Assembly: GCA_027485995.1 (NCBI GenBank)
Contig: JAIXPW010000221.1
Location: forward strand, 1 to 64,000
DNA: 64,000 bases
Direction of reading: 5' to 3'
Source: Verrucomicrobiaceae bacterium
GTDB lineage: Bacteria > Verrucomicrobiota > Verrucomicrobiia > Verrucomicrobiales > Akkermansiaceae
Below, piece by piece: positions 24,603-32,893 of the stretch (the first letter of the stretch is position 1; each line of letters opens with the position of its first letter). Under the pieces are notes generated by a model. It was not told the DNA's origin, did not search any database, and saw only the letters and a list, made by a program, of their open reading frames with translations. A program made the position numbers and the translations under genes.

Positions 24603-26414
24603 TCAGCGAACCGATTGAATCGAATCCACCCGCAGCACCGGCGTGACTCCGTGAAGTTCAAGCATTCCGGACACCTCGATGAATGTGCCTGCGAGTTGGA
24701 TGTCATAGTTCAGAGCCTCTCCCTCCGGCCCGGCCAGCATGAACACGACACCGTCGCCAGAACCGTCACGAACCAGCAGTCCCGGCGGCACACCGCCGCT
24801 GAGGCAGCGAATGGCGCAGGCGCGATGGACCTTGCCGGTGGCCGGCCGCATCACGCCGGACCAGCATTTGGTATCGACGAGTTCGCCGGTGAATTTCCCC
24901 TTGCCCAGTGACGACACATCCTCGTCGGGTGAGGGTGCCGCGCCTTGATCGACGATGGTGAAGGTTTCCGGGCGGTTCATCTCGATCATTCGGAACGGCT
25001 CTCGAACGATCAAACTGCCATCGAACTTCACACGATGACCATGTGCACCAGCGATCAAGGTCTTCACTCCGAATTTCCCTGCCCCCACGAGAATATGGTC
25101 CACCGTCGTGCCATCAGCAGCCTCGAGGCGGAGTCTTGGGATAGGAGTTTCATAAATCACCCCTTCAAAGGATTTCACCACTCCAAACTCGTAGCGTCCG
25201 CGATCTACCGGATTCTGAAACCACACGATCATGGCAATGATCATCGGAATCGAGACGGCGGCAGGAATCACTGCAGCACGAAGCCGACGCGCGAGGGCCG
25301 GAGCCATCCGCGCCTGCCAGCCGATGTAGAATTCCATCTTCTCCACAGGCCGGGATTCCGGCACAGGAACACCCTCGGATTTCGTGCCCGGCGGCAGAGC
25401 CTGGGTTGATAGAAAGACGGCGGTGCCAACCATCCGCAGCGGATAGGTTTCAAGAACCTCGTCGAAGGGCGGCGGGCTGCAGCCGTCCTCCGCCTTGTAT
25501 TGGAATCCGTGCCATGGGCAGGTGATGCAGCCGTTGACGATGCGGCCTTCGCCGATCGGTCCGCCCTGGTGGCGACAGACGTTTGAGAGCGCGAAGAGTC
25601 GGCCATCGCGAACGAACAACGCGAAGCGCTTGCCGCCTGCGACGACGACCCTGCCTTCGTTCTCCGAAAGGTCGCGGACATAGGCCACCTTCTCGAAGCC
25701 CTCTCCCGCGAGTTCGCTGGCCCGGCGATCCAGCGCCCGCTCTTTTGCAGCGGCAGCCAGATGGAGGGCCATCAGCGCGACAAACCCGGTGCCTAACAGG
25801 ATCGGGAACACCGGACTCCGCTCCGCCTGCAGCACGCCCAGAAGCACGTGCGCGACGATCAGTCCGTAGGCGGCATACACGAGTTGGTGGAGTCGCTTCC
25901 AAGTGCGAGGTCCCAGATGGCGCAGCCAGAAATCGTGGCTGGTGGCAGCCATCAGGAAGAGAACCAGCAGCGCGAGGAATCCGAGGATTTCAAACGGAAA
26001 GCGCGAGATCGAGCGGAGGTCGGAAAGCGGTGAGAGATAGTCGTTTCCGTAGGCGGTGAAAACGCTCACCAGCGGGTTCCTGTCGCCCAGTGCGTGATAC
26101 TGGAAAATCGTGAGCACGCCATGAATCAGCGCCATGACGGCCAGTGTCACACCGAGATGGCGGCGGTTGTAGAGCAGAGGCAGGAAGCGGGGCACCAACC
26201 TCGAAAGTGGTCCAATGGCGAGAGTGACATGCAGCAACAGGAACGCGGTGACCGAGGTGAAACGGATGAGAAACATCTCCGCGGTGGTGCCCGGATGGCG
26301 CAGGGCGGTGATCGCACCGAATACGCTGACCGCCAACAGGACGACTCCCAGCAGGGTGAAATCATAGATCCGCTTCTGCCGATTCCAGCCGACCGCTTGA
26401 TAGAGATGCGACAT
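24603..26414 (-). CDS. ferric-reductase-like membrane domain fused to a Rieske domain
   Basis: A 603-residue membrane redox protein. The first 220 residues have about six TM helices with His pairs (near 62, 98, 107, 176 and 189) typical of heme-binding ferric-reductase/MsrQ-like domains. A complete Rieske [2Fe-2S] domain follows (Cys280/His282 in CRHQGG, Cys299/His302 in CPWH). Then come one TM (about 383-402) and a C-terminal beta region with CWSGVMRPATGKVHRACAI, a cysteine/histidine segment. Probably passes electrons across the inner membrane. It lies in the ECF-sigma gene group. Confidence 0.88.
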   Translation of the reverse strand: MSHLYQAVGWNRQKRIYDFTLLGVVLLAVSVFGAITALRHPGTTAEMFLIRFTSVTAFLLLHVTLAIGPLSRLVPRFLPLLYNRRHLGVTLAVMALIHGVLTIFQYHALGDRNPLVSVFTAYGNDYLSPLSDLRSISRFPFEILGFLALLVLFLMAATSHDFWLRHLGPRTWKRLHQLVYAAYGLIVAHVLLGVLQAERSPVFPILLGTGFVALMALHLAAAAKERALDRRASELAGEGFEKVAYVRDLSENEGRVVVAGGKRFALFVRDGRLFALSNVCRHQGGPIGEGRIVNGCITCPWHGFQYKAEDGCSPPPFDEVLETYPLRMVGTAVFLSTQALPPGTKSEGVPVPESRPVEKMEFYIGWQARMAPALARRLRAAVIPAAVSIPMIIAMIVWFQNPVDRGRYEFGVVKSFEGVIYETPIPRLRLEAADGTTVDHILVGAGKFGVKTLIAGAHGHRVKFDGSLIVREPFRMIEMNRPETFTIVDQGAAPSPDEDVSSLGKGKFTGELVDTKCWSGVMRPATGKVHRACAIRCLSGGVPPGLLVRDGSGDGVVFMLAGPEGEALNYDIQLAGTFIEVSGMLELHGVTPVLRVDSIQSVR

Positions 26415-26417
26415 GGC

Positions 26418-26783
26418 TCAGGGGCGTGTGGTCTCGGTTTCGGGCAGGGACTTGAAAGCTGGTGCCCGCCAGGTCAACGCGGCGGCGAAGGCCATAATCC
26501 CGACGACTGTTAGAATCAGGATCGCCCGGCGGTGGCTTCGGCGTAGTTCCTCCGCGCGGTCGGGTCCGCCACCAATCCCTGGCCGGACTGCTTTCATCAC
26601 AATCAACGGCCACAGCGCGATGATGCCTGGAGCAACCAGCACCCGGAAGCCGAGGCTGCCACCGGCCGTGGCGGGATCCAGTCGCTTGATGTGCCTTGCG
26701 AAAAACCAAATCGCGATGGCGATTCCAGCCACCCCATAGGCTGCGGCGATTTTCAGCAGAAGGCTGATTGCGGTCTCAATCAT
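26418..26783 (-). CDS. small membrane protein, unknown
   Basis: A 121-residue protein with three hydrophobic segments (about residues 5-28, 46-64 and 86-104) separated by basic loops. It starts inside the end of the upstream zinc-finger gene (8-bp overlap) and ends three bases before the ferric-reductase/Rieske gene, so it is part of that operon. It may be an accessory subunit of the redox protein, judging only from position. Confidence 0.7.
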   Translation of the reverse strand: MIETAISLLLKIAAAYGVAGIAIAIWFFARHIKRLDPATAGGSLGFRVLVAPGIIALWPLIVMKAVRPGIGGGPDRAEELRRSHRRAILILTVVGIMAFAAALTWRAPAFKSLPETETTRP

Positions 26784-27078
26784 GGTGATGACGCGAGAGG
26801 GTTTCCTTCAGCCTGGACTTCGATTCCTCGGAAAGCCGGGGATCACACGGACTGGAGGTTTCCTCCGCGAGTCGTCTGCTCAGACCGCCAAGCAGGCCGA
26901 GCTGATCGCGATATCTCAAGCACCACACGCAAATGCCATAGTGCCAGCGCATCCTCAGCTGGGTGACCTTGGACAACGGCTGCTCTCGTTCGACTGAAAT
27001 CAATCGCGTCATTTCGCGACAGCGGGGGGTGATCGCGCAAATCAGGGCGACAAACACATGGCCTAGCCAAATTTTCAC
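26776..27078 (-). CDS. zf-HC2-like anti-sigma factor candidate
   Basis: About 100 residues. CREMTRLISVEREQPLS followed by HYGICVWCLRYRDQL gives the Cys, then His-x3-Cys-x2-Cys pattern of zf-HC2 anti-sigma zinc fingers. A hydrophobic stretch precedes it (HVFVALICAI). GTG at 27078 is preferred because the longer frame opens with a weak TTG at 27126. It lies downstream of the ECF sigma gene with its own candidate ECF promoter, consistent with feedback control. Confidence 0.72.
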   Translation of the reverse strand: MKIWLGHVFVALICAITPRCREMTRLISVEREQPLSKVTQLRMRWHYGICVWCLRYRDQLGLLGGLSRRLAEETSSPCDPRLSEESKSRLKETLSRHHHD

Positions 27079-27133
27079 ACGGGCGATCAAAGCGGGAATA
27101 AAGTGAGGAATGATTGCTCTTAGCAAAGGGTAA

Positions 27134-27159
27134 GTCGGATCTCGCCGGACTTCCTTACA
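27134..27159 (-). promoter_or_regulatory. candidate ECF-sigma promoter of the anti-sigma/redox operon
   Basis: Minus strand TGTAAGGAA (27151-27159), 11 bp, TCCGAC (27134-27139). It lies between the sigma gene stop and the anti-sigma start. Same motif and spacing as at 24564-24589 and 27853-27878. Confidence 0.75.
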
Positions 27160-27201
27160 GAGTCATTGAAGATTTTTTCCCGAGCTCCCCCCACAAGGCG
27201 C

Positions 27202-27786
27202 TCACGCCCTTCCGAACCAATTCATCTCCAAACATTCGCGCAGGGCCATCCGGGCGCGGTGCAGCATGACCCAGAGATTGCTTTGGGAAATGCCGAGAGT
27301 TTCGCAGATCTCCGGCGTCCCGGCATCATCCATTTCCCGCATCATGAAGGCGTTGGCCACGCGTGGAGGCAGCTTCTTCATGCAATCACGCATGGTCTGC
27401 CAGAATTCCCCGCTGAATGTCACCGCCTCGTCCTCCTGCCAATCCTTCGGACCGATGTCGTGGTTCCAGAAGCCGTCCTCGAATTTATGGGACATTTCAT
27501 CGCCCAGGAACTCCATGTCGGTGAAGGGGGTTTCCCGCCCGTGCTTGCGGAAATGGTCGGCGATCTTGTGCTTCAAAATACCCACCAGCCAGCTCCGTTC
27601 GGACGAGCGGCCTGTGAAGTTATCCACCGCCTTCACTGCAGCGAGCAAGGTGTCCTGAACCAGATCCTCCGCGGTTTCCGGTTTCCGGACACGCAGCAAT
27701 GCAAAGCGGTAAAGGCAATCGCCATGCTCATCGACCCAGCACTTCGGGTCAACCTGCGGGGCCTCATTGCTGGAGGGTTTCTGCAC
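27202..27786 (-). CDS. ECF-type RNA polymerase sigma factor
   Basis: A 194-residue sigma-70-family protein. Region 2 shows LYRFALLRVRKPETAEDLVQ and DTLLAAVKAVDNFTGRSSER with SWLVGILKHKIADHFRK; region 4 shows LPPRVANAFMMREMDDAG and ICETLGISQSNLWVMLHRAR (helix-turn-helix). It begins with GTG at 27786. An acidic linker of about 40 residues separates the two regions. It is divergent from the DoxX operon and upstream of the zinc-finger anti-sigma candidate; the three TGTAAGGAA-N11-TSCGAC sites nearby are its likely targets. No site was seen before its own start. Confidence 0.92.
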   Translation of the reverse strand: MQKPSSNEAPQVDPKCWVDEHGDCLYRFALLRVRKPETAEDLVQDTLLAAVKAVDNFTGRSSERSWLVGILKHKIADHFRKHGRETPFTDMEFLGDEMSHKFEDGFWNHDIGPKDWQEDEAVTFSGEFWQTMRDCMKKLPPRVANAFMMREMDDAGTPEICETLGISQSNLWVMLHRARMALRECLEMNWFGRA

Positions 27787-27852
27787 TTAACCGTTTGCTA
27801 GTTGGGCGTCAGAGGGACCGCAACGCCAAAAGTCCCACTTCAAAGAATTCCG

Positions 27853-27878
27853 TGTAAGGAAACATCGCCCCATCCGAC
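27853..27878 (+). promoter_or_regulatory. candidate ECF-sigma promoter of the DoxX operon
   Basis: TGTAAGGAA (27853-27861), 11 bp, TCCGAC (27873-27878), about 48 bp upstream of the DoxX ATG at 27927. Matches the two minus-strand sites in both sequence and spacing. Confidence 0.75.
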
Positions 27879-27926
27879 CAATCCCACGCATGCCGGAACG
27901 CCATGCACAAGACCAAGGAAACCTCC

Positions 27927-28322
27927 ATGAAAGCCATCTATCAAATCTGTCGGGCTCTGGCAGCGATCATCCTGCTCCAGACACTTTACTTCAAATTCAG
28001 TGGGGCTCCCGAGTCCGTTTACATTTTCACCAAGGTCGGCGCAGAGCCGGTCGGCAGGATCGGCAGCGGGATCGTCGAACTGATTGCAGCCGTTCTGCTG
28101 TTCGTGCCTCGATTCAATTGGCTGGGCGCTGGCTTGGCCGCAGGCGTCATGCTGGGGGCGATCGGCAGCCACCTCACGGTGCTCGGCATCGAAGTGATGG
28201 GCGACGGTGGCCTGCTGTTCTCGCTGGCCTGTGTCGTGTTCGTCTGTGCGATGTTCATCCTCTGGGTGCGGAAATCCGAGTTGCCGGTGATCGGCCGCAT
28301 GTTTGAACCCCGCCGCGCATGA
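27927..28322 (+). CDS. DoxX-like membrane protein
   Basis: A 131-residue four-TM protein of the DoxX-like superfamily: YQICRALAAIILLQTLYFKF, then GIVELIAAVLLFVPR, and two further TMs, ending in a basic tail. Family members are inner-membrane proteins tied to redox or thiol stress. The ATG at 27927 is chosen because AGGAAAC precedes it by a suitable distance; an ATG at 27903 is also in frame. First gene of an operon with a candidate ECF promoter; it overlaps the next gene by four bases. Confidence 0.85.
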   Translation: MKAIYQICRALAAIILLQTLYFKFSGAPESVYIFTKVGAEPVGRIGSGIVELIAAVLLFVPRFNWLGAGLAAGVMLGAIGSHLTVLGIEVMGDGGLLFSLACVVFVCAMFILWVRKSELPVIGRMFEPRRA

Positions 28323-28810
28323 AGAACTTGCTTGCGATGAACATGGAGCTTCTCGATCAAGCGATCCAGATGATCCGGAATCAGCCGGACGGACACTACA
28401 GCCAGACCTGCAGGGAGGTATTCTCGAGCACCATCGGCCAGCATGTCCGTCACTGCGTGGAGCACTATGAGGAGTTCCTGACGGCCATATCAGAGGGGAG
28501 GATCCTGGATTACGAAAAGCGTCCGCGTGACCTGCGCTTGGAAACCGACACCGGAGAGGCCTTGCGGCGGCTGACTGCGGTCCGCAACTCACTTGGTGAA
28601 CTGAGTGATCCCGGACACGGACTGGAAGTGATGGACAATGGCGCGTCAACCCCTGCCCTATCCTCGACCGCCCGCGAGGTGCAGTATCTGCTTTCTCACA
28701 CCGTCCACCATTTCGCCCTGATCGCTGTGATCGCCGGTCTCGGCGGCACGAGTGTTCCTGACGACTTCGGGATCGCGCCATCGACACTCAAACACCGCAA
28801 CCGCGCCTGA
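28319..28810 (+). CDS. DinB-family four-helix protein
   Basis: A 163-residue protein of the DinB/YfiT superfamily of metal-binding four-helix bundles. Candidate metal ligands are in TIGQHVRHCVEHYEEFL and the C-terminal box YLLSHTVHHFALIA. Members act as thiol-dependent S-transferases or remain uncharacterised. It starts at the ATGA shared with DoxX and its stop shares one base with the next ATG, so all three are translationally coupled. Confidence 0.82.
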   Translation: MKNLLAMNMELLDQAIQMIRNQPDGHYSQTCREVFSSTIGQHVRHCVEHYEEFLTAISEGRILDYEKRPRDLRLETDTGEALRRLTAVRNSLGELSDPGHGLEVMDNGASTPALSSTAREVQYLLSHTVHHFALIAVIAGLGGTSVPDDFGIAPSTLKHRNRA

Positions 28811-29478
28811 TGTGCTCCGCTGCCTGGAAATTCACTGACGGTGGCTATGAACTCGGGTTCAACCGCGATGAAAAGTGGAACCGTCCCCCCTCGCTTGATC
28901 CACAGTGGGAAAGGGAGCATCCGGTGCCGGGGGCCTGTGCGCGCGACGGAGCCGCTGGAGGCACCTGGTTGTTCACCAACTCCTTCGGCATCACCCTCGC
29001 GGTGATGAACGCTTATCCAGATGGCCGTATCCCGGAGGCTGGAGAAATTTCCCGTGGGTTCATCCCTTTCCTCGCTGCCGCCAACGAGTCACCCGAGCAG
29101 ATCGAAGTGGCCTTGATGCAAACCTCCTGGCAGAAGTTTGCTCCGTGTCGCGTGCTGATGATCGCCGCTTCTGGAGCTCGGCATTATGGATGGGATGGGA
29201 TCAGCTTCTCCAGCCTCCAGTCCCCGGAAGAAAATTTCCTCACGACCTCTTCATTCAAGTGTGAGGAGGTCTGCGCGACTCGCAGAGCGAGATTCAAGGA
29301 GATCTCGGATTGGCCGATCGCCGGGATTCTCGATGACGAGTTGGCCGCTGATCCCGCTGCAGCGATCCATGCCTCACGGAGTGATGGCGGCACGGTGAGC
29401 CGAACCTCGGTGATCGCGGATGGCCGTGGCATCCGCTTTGCCGTGAGGCGCAGGGGGGAGTTGTTCCAGCAGTTATGA
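28810..29478 (+). CDS. NRDE/TANGO2-family protein
   Basis: A 222-residue NRDE-domain protein: MCSAAWKFTDGGYELGFNRDE contains the N-terminal Cys2 and the NRDE motif that names the family, followed by GGTWLFTNSFGITLAVMN. Family roles are debated (heme or lipid handling; TANGO2 in eukaryotes). The N-terminal Cys after Met recalls Ntn-hydrolases. Its stop overlaps the start of the triple-fusion gene (ATGA). Confidence 0.82.
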   Translation: MCSAAWKFTDGGYELGFNRDEKWNRPPSLDPQWEREHPVPGACARDGAAGGTWLFTNSFGITLAVMNAYPDGRIPEAGEISRGFIPFLAAANESPEQIEVALMQTSWQKFAPCRVLMIAASGARHYGWDGISFSSLQSPEENFLTTSSFKCEEVCATRRARFKEISDWPIAGILDDELAADPAAAIHASRSDGGTVSRTSVIADGRGIRFAVRRRGELFQQL

Positions 29479-32036
29479 GAAACCCGCAGGTCATGATTAC
29501 CAAGAAACGCCTGCTGCTTTTCCTCTATCTGATCGCCCTCCTGGCTTCCTGGGTGGTCATGTCGAATCGCCGGGTTCCTCTCCCCCAGCGCGCTGGCTGG
29601 CAAGAGATCTCCATTCCGACGGATGACGGCAGCTCGGCCATGCTGCGCTACCGACGCTTCGCCGGAACCAATCCCGGACTCGCCCCTCTGGTGCTGGTGC
29701 ATGGCAGCCCGATGGCATCCTCGTGCTTTGATCCGCTGCTGGCTGCGTTGCCGCGCGACCGCACGATTCTTGTGCCGGACCTGCCAGGCTTCGGTGCCTC
29801 ATCGTCGGGCTTTTCGGACTTTTCATTTCCGGCTCACGCCGAGGCCCTCGCACATTTGGTGGAGGCGGAGAACCACAAGTCGGCGCACTGGATCGCCTAC
29901 AGCCAGGGCGGCGGTCCGGTGCTGGATCTTTCGGCACGAATGCCGTCGATGTGCGAGTCGGTCGTGCTGCTTTCGAGCATTGGCGTGCAGGAGCATGAGC
30001 TGACCGGGGACTATTTCCTCAACCACATCCTCCACGGCACCCAGTGGATCGCCCTCGAAGGCCTGCGCTGGGGGCTGCCGCATTTCGGAGTCCTGGATGA
30101 CGTCCTGCTGAACGTCCGTTACGCCCGGAATTTCTACAACGGCGACATGCGACCGCTGCGAGGCCACCTGAACGCGCTCGCCTCCCCGGTGCTGATCATT
30201 CATGGAGAATCGGACCGCTTGGTGCCGCCCTCGGCCGCGCGAGAGCATTTCCGCATCGTGCCTCAGAGCCGGGCCGAATGGCTTTCGGGCGGGCACATGG
30301 TGCTCATGTCGGAATGGAAAATCGTGGCGGGAATGATCGAGGGTTTTCTCAAGGACGTGGAATCGGGTGCCGCGCCAGACCGAAGTCGGGCCGATCCCGT
30401 GAGGGTCGAAAGCGCGGCGAAGCCTTTCGACAAAAAGGCGATGGAGCTCTCCGGGATGTCCTACCACCTGACCTTGGCGGGAATCGCACTCGCCACGCTC
30501 GTCAGCGAGGATCTCGCCTGTCTCGCAGCCGGGCTCCTGGTCGCCCGTGGCCTGATTCCGCTTGGTGGGGGAATCGGTGCGGCGTTTTCCGGAATCTTCC
30601 TCGGTGACATGTTGCTCTATCTTGCGGGCAAATTTGGAGGTCGATGGTGCGTCGAACGTGTGCCGCTTCGCTGGATCATCAGCGAACGAAATCTCGATGC
30701 CGGGCGTGATTTTCTTCAGAAGAAAGGAGCCATGGCGGTGTTCATCAGCCGCTTCACCCCGGGCATGCGGCTGCCGCTTTATGTTGCTTCGGGCATCGTA
30801 AAAGTCCCGACGTCGAAGATGGCGCTTTGGTTCATGCTCGCCGGCCTGGCGTGGTCGATTCCGGTGGTGAGCCTCACCGCATTTTTCGGTGATCGCGCTG
30901 TCCAGTGGCTTCCAACAAACGGCACGGCGGTGTTCCCGGCGGCGTTGGCGCTTATCGTCCTGATGTGGGCGCTGCTGAGGCTTCTCACCCAACTCGCGAC
31001 GCACAGGGGGCGACGCATTCTCTGGGCGAAATGGCAGCGCTTGACCCGCTGGGAGTTCTGGCCGCCATGGGTGTTCTATCCGCCGGTCGTGATCATGGTG
31101 TTTCTCCTGGGCCTGCGACGTCGCAATCTGCTCGCCTTCACCGCAGCGAATCCGTCCATGCCCCACAGCGGCATCGCCGGCGAATCCAAGTCGGACATCC
31201 TCGGGCATCTGCTGCCATCAGGAGCCGTGGCTCCATTTCTCAGCCTGCCTGCGAGCACACCCGACCGACTGGAAGCTGTTAGAAAATGGAATCCCGGCTT
31301 CCCTCTCGTCGTGAAGCCGGATGTCGGCGAGCGCGGCAGGGACGTGGTGATCGTCCACGACGAGTTCTCGCTGGCGCATGAGATCGAAAAGCGGACCTGC
31401 GACACAATCATCCAGAAATACGTGGAAGGCGCGGAATTTGGCGTGTTCTACCTCCGCCACCCCGATGAAAAGACCGGGCGGATCTTCTCAATCACCACCA
31501 AGATCATGACCTCCGTCATCGGAGACGATGTGCAGACTCTTGAGGAACTGATTCTGAACGATGACCGCGCCGTCCTCTCGCATCGGCATTTCAGACGCCT
31601 CCATCAGCAACGACTCGGCGAAATCCCAGCCATGGGTCAACGCGTGCGACTCGCCAGCCTCGGATCACACTGTCGGGGAGCACTATTTCTCAATGGCAAC
31701 CATTTGATCACGCCCTCTCTCGAGGCCGAAATGGATCGCATTGCCCGCACCTTCGATGGCTTCCACTTCGGTCGATTCGACCTTCGCTGTCCGGACGAAG
31801 AAGCCCTGAAGCGCGGCGAGGGCATCCGTCTGATCGAACTCAACGGCGTCACTTCGGAGGCGACCCATATCTACCATCCCCACACGCCGCTCCTCAGCGG
31901 CTATCGCGCGCTCATCCGTCAGTGGCGGCACTCTTACGACATCGGCATGGCGAACGCCGCAGCCGGTGCGCGGGTTTCCACCTGGCGGGAACTGGCCATT
32001 CTCGTGAGAGAGCACTTCAATCCCGACAAACACTGA
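29475..32036 (+). CDS. triple fusion: alpha/beta hydrolase, VTT (DedA-like) membrane domain, ATP-grasp ligase
   Basis: An 853-residue membrane protein with three modules. After an N-terminal TM (13-29), residues about 50-297 form an alpha/beta hydrolase: oxyanion loop HGSPM, nucleophile Ser143 in AYSQGG, Asp247 in HGESD and His274 in GGHMVL. Residues about 335-505 form a VTT/DedA-type domain with FSGIFLGDMLLYLAGKFGG and FISRFTPGMRLPLYVASG. Residues about 560-830 form an ATP-grasp domain with Lys614 in LVVKPDVGERG and the metal ligands Asp769, Glu788 and Asn790. All catalytic residues appear intact. It precedes an OlsB-like acyltransferase, suggesting lipid synthesis, transport or modification (inference). 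Confidence 0.86.
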   Translation: MRNPQVMITKKRLLLFLYLIALLASWVVMSNRRVPLPQRAGWQEISIPTDDGSSAMLRYRRFAGTNPGLAPLVLVHGSPMASSCFDPLLAALPRDRTILVPDLPGFGASSSGFSDFSFPAHAEALAHLVEAENHKSAHWIAYSQGGGPVLDLSARMPSMCESVVLLSSIGVQEHELTGDYFLNHILHGTQWIALEGLRWGLPHFGVLDDVLLNVRYARNFYNGDMRPLRGHLNALASPVLIIHGESDRLVPPSAAREHFRIVPQSRAEWLSGGHMVLMSEWKIVAGMIEGFLKDVESGAAPDRSRADPVRVESAAKPFDKKAMELSGMSYHLTLAGIALATLVSEDLACLAAGLLVARGLIPLGGGIGAAFSGIFLGDMLLYLAGKFGGRWCVERVPLRWIISERNLDAGRDFLQKKGAMAVFISRFTPGMRLPLYVASGIVKVPTSKMALWFMLAGLAWSIPVVSLTAFFGDRAVQWLPTNGTAVFPAALALIVLMWALLRLLTQLATHRGRRILWAKWQRLTRWEFWPPWVFYPPVVIMVFLLGLRRRNLLAFTAANPSMPHSGIAGESKSDILGHLLPSGAVAPFLSLPASTPDRLEAVRKWNPGFPLVVKPDVGERGRDVVIVHDEFSLAHEIEKRTCDTIIQKYVEGAEFGVFYLRHPDEKTGRIFSITTKIMTSVIGDDVQTLEELILNDDRAVLSHRHFRRLHQQRLGEIPAMGQRVRLASLGSHCRGALFLNGNHLITPSLEAEMDRIARTFDGFHFGRFDLRCPDEEALKRGEGIRLIELNGVTSEATHIYHPHTPLLSGYRALIRQWRHSYDIGMANAAAGARVSTWRELAILVREHFNPDKH

Positions 32037-32037
32037 G

Positions 32038-32790
32038 ATGCTTTCCCTCATCTTTTCCAACAGCTATCAGGTGTGCGTGACACGTGAGCCTGAAGACATC
32101 CGGGCGGCACAGCAGCTCCGCTACGAGGTCTTCAACGTCGAGTTGGGCGAAGGCCTGGCCACCTCGCGCGAAGAGAAATTGGACGCGGATCCTTTCGATG
32201 CCCAGTGCGACCATCTTGTCATCAAGGAGAAGGCTAGCAGCCGGGTGGTGGGAACCTACCGCCTGCAAACCGGGGCCATGGCCGAGGCGGGTCTGGGCTA
32301 CTACAGCGCGCAGGAGTTCGATTTCCAACCCTATGAGATCTTGAGAAACGAGGTGTTGGAGCTCGGTCGCGCTTGCATCCATGTGGACCACCGAAGGGGG
32401 GCCGTGCTGGACCTTTTGTGGCGCGGCATCGCCCGTTACGCATCGCTTCATGGATCCCGATACCTTCTAGGATGCAGCTCGCTCACTTCGCAAGACCCAA
32501 CGGAAGGCTGGGGCCTCTATCAGTCTTTGAAAGACCGCCATCTGGCCCCTCCTGAATTGCGAACAGCGCCGATCGGTGAGTATCAGATGCCTGATCCGGG
32601 ACAGGCCATGCCGCCCGTGAAAATCCCAAAACTTTTCGCCGCCTACCTGAATATCGGCGCGGTCATCGCCGGGCCGCCGGCACTGGATCGCGACTTTCAA
32701 ACCATCGACTTCCTGACGATCCTCGACGTCACGGCAGTATCGGGAGTGGGCCTCAAACACTTTTTCGGTGGATGGGATAGCGAGCATTGA
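32038..32790 (+). CDS. OlsB-like N-acyltransferase (GNAT fold)
   Basis: A 250-residue protein of the ornithine-acyl-ACP N-acyltransferase/hemolysin-like family, which makes lyso-aminolipids. Typical features: [40 protein letters not shown] and the core [20 protein letters not shown] with LLGCSSL. It starts one base after the stop of the triple-fusion gene, so the two are coupled. The acceptor amine (ornithine, another amino acid or another amine) cannot be told from sequence. No OlsA-type second acyltransferase is visible nearby. Confidence 0.85.
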   Translation: MLSLIFSNSYQVCVTREPEDIRAAQQLRYEVFNVELGEGLATSREEKLDADPFDAQCDHLVIKEKASSRVVGTYRLQTGAMAEAGLGYYSAQEFDFQPYEILRNEVLELGRACIHVDHRRGAVLDLLWRGIARYASLHGSRYLLGCSSLTSQDPTEGWGLYQSLKDRHLAPPELRTAPIGEYQMPDPGQAMPPVKIPKLFAAYLNIGAVIAGPPALDRDFQTIDFLTILDVTAVSGVGLKHFFGGWDSEH

Positions 32791-32893
32791 AGGGATGCTC
32801 AAGCTCGTGGCCTTGCGACCGTCTTGGCCTGCTGAGGTTCTACCGTGTTTGAGGCCTCGATTTCGTTTCAGCTTCCTGAAAGCATCGCAGACA

